DNA from: Tetmemena sp. SeJ-2015
Taxonomy: Eukaryota > Ciliophora > Spirotrichea > Sporadotrichida > Oxytrichidae
Assembly: GCA_027382625.1 (NCBI GenBank)
Contig: JAJKFJ010021707.1
Span: forward strand, 55,165-119,164
DNA length: 64,000 nt
Reading direction: 5' to 3'
Shown here: one piece after another, positions 11,601-22,200 of the stretch
Numbering within the stretch: position 1 is the first letter of the stretch
Layout of the letters: every line of letters begins with the position of its first letter
Position numbers and translations under genes: made by a program
Notes under the pieces: model-generated
What the model was told of the DNA's origin: nothing
The model's database searches: none
The model's input: the letters and a program-made list of their open reading frames with translations, nothing else

Positions 11601-14600
11601 ACCTTAATTTTCTTATAATACAAAGGCTTCTCTCATTTAGCAGAATAATTAAACAATATATTATAGGATGAATACGAATGCTTAATCAGAGGTAACAAAT
11701 ACCATAAAATAACTGGCAAATATTAGTAATTGGGATTTGATTCTGAAGATTACGAATTTATAAGGACAAGTTTAAATTAGCTTATTAGAAATTAGGGATG
11801 CATAATTATACCCTTTTATCTTTACTTGAGTATTTTCAAACAGTAAATCCTCCCTTCGTTCAGTTGTGTGCATTCATTTTATCAATTGGGTTTCCTCTCG
11901 CCTCACATCATATTCTAGCACTTTGTGCATATTGGTTGATCTAAGTAAGCACTTTACAAAGCTCTCTGAGGTTTTACTTGCAAGCCATTGGTCACATTTC
12001 AGTTGCTTGTGCTTCCCATGCCTTTTCTGCTTTCTCTTCTTGTGTATACACAGCATAAGCTAAGTTTAACGAAAGATATTGGAGATATCTACTCCTAGGG
12101 AGTTTTGCTTTAAGAATTCAAAAGTACGCAAAAGATGCCTCGCCAATTCGCACAAATGATATTTTATGATTTTTTAAGTCTCAATAATTTTTATTACTTA
12201 TATATTCTGAGCATGTTTCGCACTTGTCTCTATTGCACCTCTGAAAGTTGATGCCTTCATTCGATTCTGATGCTTTCTGGTGTTTCAAGACTTGCCTCCC
12301 CGAATGATCCCCTGAGATAGGATTCAGCTTCTAGCATATAAATAAACTTCAATGCTTGTTGAAGTCGCCGCCCTTCCTTTTACTGACTCCCTGAGCTGCC
12401 CACCTGAAACGCCATTGCTCTTTCTCATCGTTTTCAAAATCTTGGCCGAAGGAGAGTTAGGGTTCATCGCCTATCGCTTCACTAAAGACATTTTTTTGTT
12501 ACCCTAAGTTTCTCTATCCTGATTGCTGATTTCTCTAAACATTTCTCTCCTCTAATTGACTAGGGACCTTCTCCTGCTGATGTATAGTCCTTCTCAAGCC
12601 TTGTTTTATCTTGTATTCGAATCTATATCTGCTTATTCTTGAAAGCCAAAGAACTTGTCGAGTCTTCTCACTGCAAAGCGTTTCAGTCTGTACTGTTTTG
12701 GATTGGTGCGAATTGGCGAGGTCTTATCATACTTTAGCGTTCTTTCAAGCATTTGCTGCAAGCTATTCCTAACTTCTTGCATATAATTTTCTTTCCTGAC
12801 CAATGCAAGCAGCTGTACCAAAGCGGGATGTTGTGAGTGAAGCCCATCCTGTAAAAGAACCCAGTGGGTTTAGATTCTTCATTTAGACCTGCCACTAGCG
12901 TCATCCTACTGCGGCTGTACACTACCTGCAGGAGCTCTTTTGCATAACCCTTTCCTTGAAAACCACTCCTGGTTGCCATATGAAATATATAGAAGTTCAA
13001 GTCGTTTATGAGCTCACCAATCAAGAAGGCTGCTGCAAAAACAGGCCCTGTAGTATTGCGCGCTACCACCTCCCTCTTGAAAGCAATATGCAAGTTTGAG
13101 AGTACCTTCGGCTCCAAGTTAGAGTATTCTCCTTGATCCTCGAAAAAACTTATGGATTTGCGTCGCTGTCTTTCCAAATCATCAGAGATTGAATTCGTAT
13201 CCTCTGCTCTTAAAGGAGTTTGAGATGTCCAAGTTGCATTTCGGTAACTTTGACTTTGAGAGCTTGTCACTGAAGGTCAAGTACTACTACTCAATTTCTT
13301 CTATTAGGAACGTTCAATTTTTGAATTTCAGATATCAAAACCCGAATTATAATTATAGATTATTAATTAATCAGTCATTATTTTTAAGAAAAATTAAATA
13401 ATTCACTATAAAGCATTCGTATTCATCCTATATTTATGCTAAAACTCTTTTCAATAACTCTATTATACTAGATATTATTATATTTCTTTGCTTCTATTCG
13501 CAATCTAAATGATATATCATAATTTTTTTAATTTATTAATGCACTAAAAATCATTAAGTTATTTAATTAAAATTTCATTCACTAATCCAATCCAAGAGAG
13601 TAAATAAGATTTCTAAACTATCAAATAGACTAATCCAATTTTATATTCTTAAAAAAAAATAATTCCTATATTTAATGCTTTATAACTTTCAATTTATTTA
13701 ATTATCTTAAATTAGTAATTAAATATAATTTATTTGCAGACAGTCTTTGACAAAATTTTTGTGAAGATAGAGAAGTGGCTAATAGAAATTTATATTTTAA
13801 AAAAATTATACTTCTGTGGAACATAATTAACTTGTATATTTGTGTTAGAAAATATTATTTTGCGAAATACCTTAAAATGAAATATTTAGTCTTTAGGTTA
13901 AATGAGAAACGTGCCTCTTGATTATAGCTTAATTGTTAATATATTTGAAGAAAAATAATTTCTATTGAGGTAGAATTTTAAAAATAATATTAAGAATAAA
14001 TTAAATGTGTAAGTGATTTTAAGAGTTTTAAATTTTACTTAATCTATACTAAAAATTGAAATTTGGAATCCTCTTTATACATCATTAAAAGAAATATAAA
14101 CTTAGATATCAAGTTATAAAATCATGCAAGCTAACTCTGAATTTTTTTAATGAATGTGTAGAATTTTAAATGTAAATTTAGTATAAAAAATAAGATTTCA
14201 AGTAACAAATTGAACATTTCTTACAGGTAAAAGCAATTTTCTTGTGTAAAATCTAAATTATTTTATGAATGTAATGTTTATTGATTTTAAAGTCCTATTT
14301 ATTTTAGTCTTAGTCTCTAATTAATCTTGGATATGAAAAGTGGATTTTTGAAAATAAGGAGCTGATTTTAAATTAATTAGCAAAGATTCAATAAGATTAA
14401 ATTGATGACAATAATTTTTTTATATTTGAGTAAATTAAAAGAGATTAAATAAACTTTTATAAGTATACAAATGCATTTGTTTAATATAGTCTGCTGTACT
14501 ACATATGAAATAAATGAAATTTTGGCAATCTTAGCAATTATTATTTCTGAATATGCAAGTCTTTCCAGCCTTTAAAATAATCATGATGACGATTAAGAAA

Positions 14601-17600
14601 ATAAATTAAAGCAAAATCATTGTGAAAACTGAAAATTGATTATGAATTTAAATAATTTTATATAACAAAATAATTTATAGATAATCAGGAATCTTAGAAA
14701 ACCAACCAATTTTAAACAGAGGGTTGAATATGCAATAATACAAATCATTTTATCATGACGATTAAGAAGGGAACACTACCATTTAATAAAAATAGTTTTA
14801 AATTTATTTTAATTATTTAATTGTATAAATCAATATAAATAAGAATGCTCCTCTGAAATAATTTTGATTGATAATGAATTCTAGTGAAATAAATTTCAAC
14901 AATAGAAAGAAAAGATCATCTTTATGCTAAAAATAACCTTTAAAAGTAAGATCTCTGACTTAATTTTGAGATCTAAACTTATTTTAGAAATATAAAAAAA
15001 ATTAGCTTAAATAAAGGAATTTGAACTCCATTTATATAATTTGTAATCTTATTTAAAAACCATAGACTACATATTCGAGAGCTCCTTCAGGTATTATGAC
15101 CCAAGGTTAGAAGTAGAATAATCCCAAGCTGGCAATTTAGAATAAGAAGTGGGATGGAATCCAATCATCAGATATTTATTGCTCTGGCCAATCATGCCCA
15201 TAAAGTAAAATCCTGCCAAATCAATCTCTCTATGCAAGAGCTTGTAACCTTACACTGTTACATGGAGGGCAAGATAAGCAAGAGAAAAAGTGCTTTTAAT
15301 ATTCAAATTCAAGTGCAAAGGATTTCGTTTAAGAGTAAATCCCAAAATTTTATGAAATAAAATTTAATTTGAGAATTAAATGATGATTAAATTTATTAAG
15401 GATAAAGTTAAAATAAATTTCTACATTAATATCTCATTGTTTTTTAAATAAAAATAAGTGACAAATATAATTTATTTTTATATTTGAATACTGATAGAAA
15501 TATTTAAAGAGAATAAATATTTTTTTATATTTTGAGTTATGAGTGGAGTTATGATAAAAAGCATAACTTTTACAATATTTACTTATTTTAACTGCCATAT
15601 TAACGTAATAGAGTGGGAATAGTACTCTACCGCGATTACTGAATGATGAGAATACCGTAATCTGAACGAAGTGGTCTTGCCATTCACCTACTACTTAATA
15701 ATTATTTAGAATGTGTTCAGAAGCACTCCAGCCGGGTACAATCCGAAAAATCTAGGCACGCTAAATGAGAAATTTATATAGTTATTATCAAAATAACTAA
15801 ATTAGAAATCTTATAAAATAACTATTTAAAAAACTATAAATTTTTGATTTTAAAGAATGAAAGTTATTATAGTTTAGAATGTATTTAAAACACTATTTAA
15901 AATTATAATAGGTCGTATCAAGATAGAATTTGACTTTCTTTTAAGCAGGTGCCTATTAGATAATCGCTTTAAAAATAAATATTACTTCTGATTATAGTCA
16001 TCCTTATACCACTCTTAATTATAGATATATTATTGGTGATGATTCACATTATCATTAAATAAATATATTACATCAGTAATGAGAATTCTAAAAAACGATT
16101 TCAGAGAATTTCTACTCTTCATAGAATTTTTACATTCTCTAATATGGGAAGACATTATTTAAATTGAAGATACTATAACTTTCTCGCGTTTAATAAGTTT
16201 AATTGAATTTGAAATAAATTCTATTATAAGTTAAAACTCTCATTTAAAATACGACAAAAATAATAAAATCTTTTAAAATATAAATTATATCTAAAATATA
16301 TTTTAATAAGTTTTGAATAGCTCTACAGGGACCTTTATAAATTAAAGGGAAGATAATTTAGCTCTAATGATTGTTATTGTAAATCAGATGATAATATGCA
16401 AGAATGAAAAACTTTAGTTTATAGATTGTAATGAATTAGGAAAGAGTGATCATTTTTCATCGTCAAGTGAATTTCGGATTCTGAATTGAAAGTCATTTTC
16501 TTTGCTGCTTTATAATAAATAGATATTTAATTTTCCATTTAAATTTGAATCCAATCATGGAAGTCGACATATATACCATGGCCAAGCAAATAATAATTTG
16601 GAGTTCCAAACTTGATTATTGATAATGAATTCACCGCCTTGAGTATGACAGTTTTAGAAGGTGTTTAAATTTCATTTTTACTACTAAATGAGAAGAACCT
16701 CTTTGTGAATGAAGGCTGAGCCTTTGACCTGTATAACGAATAATTTAATATCTGAAATATATTTTTCCCACTTTAAAATTAATAAAATACTCTTTAAAGA
16801 ATAAAAGTTAAAGTAGTACTATCTTTATTGGAGAACTTTAATTAAGAAAATATCTTTCAAAAGCAATTTATAAACAATATAGTCAAATTTAAATTGCATA
16901 TTATAAGCTTTATTCTTCTAATTAAATGAATGCGCAGCAAGAAATCCTGAGACCAAACTGAAGATATTATTGAATCTATATATTTGTAGATTTAAAAATT
17001 TTGTAATCCAAATTAGCAAATATTGGCTTGTTTGGTGGGTACTATAATGAACTCAAGCCATTTATAATCCTCAACCGCCTATTCCATATAGTCTCTCATT
17101 AAATTACTATAAATAAATAATAAGCTCTCAGTCTCATATCGAAGTCTCTACCAGTCAGGTACTTCTGATGATGACTTATGGAACACATTATTAGCTAATA
17201 AAGCATATTTTATTTCATTAAAATTTCTTTTTCAAACATTTTAAATCTAAGAATATAAAATTCTGATAATATAAGATGAATATGAATGCAGAATAGGAGG
17301 TTCGATATATTTGAAAGAAATTAAAAAGTAGACTTTTATGAAGATCCTGATGTTAAGATAATTAACGCCTAAATGAGTCATTTTTTACTCCAAGGTTCGA
17401 ATCCCAAAGGTAAAACGCTTTTTGTAATTTTTTTTGGGACCATTATATTTAATCGCAATAGTAATAGCAATCGTAAAAGTAAAAATAATTAAAAAAAATA
17501 GTTTAGATGAAGACGATGATGATGAAGAAAATTAATTAGAGGAAGAATAGTTTGAAATGAGGAAAAATTTGAAAATAAATAAGGAATGTTCATAATAATA

Positions 17601-17860
17601 ATAATCAACTCTGATATAGTAAGGCTCAAAAGTACGCAAAAAAAGATCTAGGCAGTTATTTATCTTCAAATGGCTATTTAAATTTAATGATCAGATCATT
17701 TCTACATTTCTTTTTTGCAATCACTAAAATCCATTCATATTCTTCCTATAATAATTGATTATTTTATTTAAAACTGTAATACCATGATTGCCATCAAGGC
17801 GCGAATCATAGTGAATGGATCGTTTTTAAATTCGATCAATTTAACCTCTAAGAATTACAG
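8629..17860 (-). CDS. Locus B: scrambled acyltransferase-3-like membrane protein gene
   Basis: Paralogue of A with the same blocks: LIEFKNDPFTMIRALMAIM (17780-17860), SHHQKYLTGRDFD (about 17165), IFSLVSGFLAAHSF (16925-16975), FTKRFFSF (about 16690), SVPRFFGLYPAGVLLNTF (about 15715-15771), FVQITVFSSFSNRGR (about 15650), KLLHREIDLAGFYFMGMIG (15190-15250), NGSVPFLIVMI plus ILKAGKTCIF (14786 and 14560), ISDNNIICREKSVSDIL (11075-11230), FELETDLAILNIYKYTNS (10740-10870), an acidic block (9400-9490), VLQTAVKYKYGYLKKT (9075-9345) and a C-terminal span FLYDSLINEPIQRPL (8629-8859). Joining at pointers removes the apparent frame breaks at 15160 and 15765. One in-frame TGA remains near 9195, at a Tyr position of A. 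A 1-nt shift near 15670 also remains. The locus is unusually long because a GNAT gene lies inside it (12.6-13.3 kb). Confidence 0.6.
12594..13276 (-). CDS. GNAT-family N-acetyltransferase
   Basis: The reading frame has a Ser/Gln-rich N-terminus followed by a compact GNAT fold signature: VFAAAFLIGELINDLNFYIF (strand), then FHMATRSGFQGKGYAKELL, which carries the acetyl-CoA pyrophosphate loop Q-G-K-G-Y-A, then PTGFFYRMGF, a typical terminal motif. After one 1-nt shift near 12825 the protein continues with a basic tail (QYRLKRFAVRRLDKFFGFQE) to a TGA at 12594-12596. Such enzymes transfer acetyl from acetyl-CoA to an amine; the substrate is unknown. No ATG starts the frame, so the first MDS may lie elsewhere. 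The gene sits inside locus B, between its LKAGK and CREK blocks, on the same strand. The same frame stays open beyond the stop to about 11874 with few TGAs and a Lys/Arg-rich segment at 11874-12056, so the true end is uncertain. Confidence 0.72.
14586..14754 (-). other. IES in locus B, third conserved position
   Basis: Direct repeat ATGACGATTAAGAA at 14586-14599 and 14755-14768. Joining gives NGSVPFLIVMIILKAGKTC. Confidence 0.72.
15761..16683 (-). other. IES of locus B splitting FTKRFFSF
   Basis: Pointer CTAAATGAGAA at both ends (15761-15771, 16684-16694). Excision joins FTKRFFSF to SVPRFFGLYPAG in frame. It contains the displaced micro-MDS at 16547-16585. Confidence 0.76.
16547..16585 (-). 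other. Displaced micro-MDS of locus B
   Basis: Same displaced coding piece as in A. Pointer GAATCCAATCAT at 16547-16558 matches 15157-15168; pointer TGGCCAA at 16579-16585 matches 15185-15191. Insertion gives MGMIGHGIYVDFHDWIPSH and cures what otherwise looks like a 1-nt deletion. Confidence 0.82.
17094..17131 (-). other. 38-bp IES in locus B
   Basis: Orthologous to the locus A insert: same length, same position and same TCTCAT pointer (17094-17099 and 17132-17137). The interiors are similar but diverged. Confidence 0.75.
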
Positions 17861-19274
17861 TATAAAATATAAATTTTTAATTATTTGAAACATTTCAATC
17901 AAGAATATATATTTATTAAATGAAATAAGTAAGTTCCTATATGTTTCTAAAGAAAATGCTCAAATTAAATTATGCTTAAATTTTTACTATTCTTTTTAAT
18001 AATTTTATAAAAATTTATATTTATTTTCAAGTATAAAATATACATATATATACTAAAGGTCGCTTACTAACAATTAGACAATAATAATTTTACATTAAGT
18101 GAATGCACCTCATATATTTTGTTTGCATTTAATTGTTATAAAATATTCTTAAATGCTCAGAATTAATTATCATAATTGTATTAAATTGCCAATAATATTT
18201 ATATGAACTTATTTGAATAAATTTTGGTTTGTAAATGGTTGCACCTGTTTCTTTTCCTAGGTGGGCTCAGCGGGCTTGGAGTCAGTACGAATCATTATTT
18301 GTTATTAAAGTATAAAGTTCCTAACCTTTGCTAAGATATACTATTGTCTGCTATTAATAAATTTGCTATCGCACTAAATACCACTTATTTTTTCTGATAA
18401 AATAATTTTATTTAAAAATATATAATAAATGCAATTTCCATTTTCATGATAAAATAAATCTCCGATACCTAATATTTATATTAAATATCTTTAAAAAGTT
18501 AAAAATTAGATCTTAGAATTCTTCTGATTAAATTAAGAGGCAAGAGAAAAGAGTATGATGTACTTGAGGATTTTTGGAACCCTGCATAGGATTTGATTAA
18601 AAAGATAATTATATTTTAAATCCTCCCTCCTCTTGAGGCTTGAGTAAAATATAGAAGGAAATTATAAGGCAGCTTTCAAAATAATTGAAATTTTATGTAG
18701 CATTTTATTGTTACAGAGAAAGTAGAATCACTTATAAGAAAGTTAATTATCTCTCAGATAACGATCTACCTGCATGCTTTTAAAACGCAAGAAAATTAAA
18801 TAATTACAATCATTTTAATATTTCTAAAGTTAAGAAATACCATAATCGTAATTAAAAATAAATAATTTATATATAATCTAAGCTGTGGAATATCCTCAGA
18901 AATTATAGCGTAAAGCATCTTTAATCCAAAAAAAATTAAAAGTCAATAACTTACCATAAATGGCCTAGTTTTTGTATGTATAAGGAATTATTTTTTATAG
19001 AAAGAATAACAATTCCACCTCAAAAATTATACAAAAATCCATTCAAAAATTTATTGAATATCAAAAATTAGTGAAGATATCAAATTTATTTAGGTTTTAA
19101 ATTTTTATCTTCAATATAATTGGTATAAACCTTATTGTCAAAATAGACAAACACAGTAAACTAAAATATAAATGAATATAACCATATAAATTTTTACATT
19201 AAAGAAACTATAACTAAAGAAAGTTTTTTATTATAAATTTAGAATAACCTTTGGAAAGTTAAAATTCTTTCGTT
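17860..19274. other. AT-rich interval between loci C and B
   Basis: No conserved block or convincing reading frame recognised. The 5' end (start codon) of locus B is expected near or in this interval. Confidence 0.35.
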
Positions 19275-22200
19275 TTATTTTAAAGATAAACTTTTTAATT
19301 TGAACACACTCATTGCGATTATATATAAAACTATTAAGATGAATATTTTCTGCCATTTTTTGTGTTCAAATTTCATTCCTCTTATCCAAGTTCTGAGCGG
19401 TGCCTGAATTGGATCGTTGATGAACCGATCGCAAGAATATGCAAGGATCATAATTATCACAAAGTAGTAACATACTGCAGTCTTAAGGAATGAGAAATTT
19501 ATTTTGAGATTGTAATCTTTCTTGGCCATGTCTAGGAACCCAACTCTTCTTCCAATCCCATTCTTTGCCTCTTCATTACCGAAATAAAAAATATAAAAAA
19601 TTTATTCACAAATTCTTCCATAAATATTCAAGAAAAAATTATTAAATATCATAGTTGTAAATAATTTTAGAAACTATAATGTTTAACATTTGCAAATGAG
19701 TAATAATTGCTTATAAAATTCAATTTAATAAACTTAATAAGTCCATAAAGATTTAATAAAATAAATTATAATTTCTATACACACCAAATCATTTTTTTAA
19801 TTGCCTAATTTTAATCTAAAAATGAAACAAAATAAAAAAAATTTGCTTCATTTTTATAATTTTAGGAATATCAATAAAGACTATATTTTTCTTGATCCTC
19901 TTTAGGATTTTAGGAACTTTTTTCTCCAGTTTGTTCTATTTTTAGAGACAGTACTTTTGCCTAACTACTGATTAAAGCAGCCTCACTAATCCATGTAAAT
20001 TCCTTAATTTTTTAAATAACAATTTTATGAGTTTAAGAATGAAGGGGTCTCTAATTAAGAATTCTATCTATCATCTTTAATTATTAATTTAATTTTAGGG
20101 AGTTCTAATAAACCATATATTAAAATTGCAATTTGCTACTAATGTGACTTCAAGTTCAGTTAGCAAATTGCATTTTATTGACAACCTATCAAAATAATAA
20201 TTTCCAGCTATTTTGATGATTCTTAAAACATTTAGATCTAAAATGTTGAAATTGTCCCACTTTTAGCTTTTTTTATTCCACGGTATTAAGATATTCGCTT
20301 GATGTTATTGCTGATATGAATAGCCATACTATTTCGGAAGCAAGCAAAAAAGAGTTAGTGGGAGGCTTCTAACTTCAATATATTGGTCGGTAAAACCACC
20401 TTCATAAGGGCTGAGTGATAAACATTATAGTTTCTACCCATCTTATAATATCACAACTCCAAATAAAAGAGATTCTATTTTAAATTGTCTCTCAGAGAGA
20501 ATCGCTCCAACTTGGGAACAATTATAAAATGACCGGGCACATTTTTTCGTTTTTTGGCAATCTTCGGTGCCACTTCTTGGTTCCTATATTCTTATTTCTA
20601 ATTTTCTAAAATCTTTAATTATTAATGTATCGGAATACATTATCTTTTGATTTGTTGTTTTGTTTTTAGCCTATTCTTTTCTTTTACAGGCTAAATCAAA
20701 TTCAATTATTTAAAGTCTATACGAAGTTTAAATCGATTTACTGAGTCAATATTAACCTTTTAACTCTCGCAATTAAGATTAATCCCCTATTCTTCACAAT
20801 AATTAAACTTAGAATCATATTTTAGTTGTTGATTATGATAATTATTATTCTGTTCGGATTATGAGCTGAAAAATCTTGTCTGACCTCTTTTAATTGAGAT
20901 TAGAATCTGATTTTTTTTATTTTATGCTCAAAAGTTTATACATATTCTTATTCATATTTTTCTGGTCGAATTTGAATTCTTTGTCTTTTAATTTAGAATT
21001 TCTATTTCTAAAATAAGGGGAGCAGTATTTATTTCGTTTAATTTAAATTTCACTTTATTCATTACTAATTTGAATTAAGAACATTTTTGAAGGTTTTGAT
21101 TATTGTCAAAGTAAAGAATCTAAGCCTTCTCTGACTCTGGATAGCATTGCATATCCAAAAGAATGAGATCATTCTGCATTTCAAATGCTGAAGGGACAAT
21201 AACTTTTTATAAATATAATATTTGGTAAGCTATAATACCTCCTAAAATAGATAGAGTTATAATGAATAAAAGATTAATCTATTCGCAATAATAGGGGCAC
21301 AATATATCAAGCCTTTTTATTTATTTAAGATAATTTAATTTGTAGGGACTTGACTCAAGATGTCAAATTTGGTTTTCTCTCTGCAAGAAATATGATTATC
21401 TGTTATATATTTAGAAATATTCTTGCTCATAATCGCCTAGTCTATATATTTAATTATTTATGCCTATTTATATGAAAGTCAAAAGGGCTATACGACACTT
21501 GAGAGTTCTAAAGTTGATCTCCTAAATACCGGTGATAGAATAATTCGCTCACAAAATTTCCCCTCACAATATTTTTGTGAATATAAAGCAGGGGTTAAAA
21601 GAAAGTTTTTACTCAGAACATTAAATTAAAATTCATTATAATTAATCACGCTTATTTTAATTAATCATGCTTAATTTAATCAAAAGGATTTTCAATACAC
21701 TTATGGTGATAAAAAAATAGATAATTTTCTTATCCTTTGTTGTTAATTTATACTATAAGTGATGGTATTAGCATGCCTTTTGATAATAGTTTATTAGACC
21801 ACGTATGAAACAAATGAAAACTTATTAACTTTTTTAGGAATTAATTTCCAAAGGAATTTAAAATCAAATTGAAATTGGACAATTTAACTACACTAAGAGA
21901 ATTAATTTTATGAAGGGCTCCCTGTTTTAGTTCTATATTTCTACCTCTTCAACTTGCCTTTTCTCTTAGTAGAATTACAGACTCAGAAACTATCTAGAGT
22001 TATGAAATCTAAAAGATCTCATGAATAAATCACATATAGATGAGAAGTGTCAATTTTGCTATAATCTATAAAATTAATGGTGAATGATATAATTTGAATT
22101 ATTCTGTCTGAATTATATTATTTAGATATCAAAATTGAGAATATACACCACTTATCTATAAATTTACAGTCTAGCCAATTTTATAACGAAGGAGGGTATT

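Noticed and set aside
15157..15191. Apparent 1-nt deletion making locus B a pseudogene
   Set aside because: Disappears when the displaced micro-MDS is inserted at its matching pointers.
17392..17412. GGTTCGAATCCC, looking like a tRNA T-arm/B box
   Set aside because: The flanking bases do not pair into a T-stem, and no acceptor or anticodon arm can be formed upstream.
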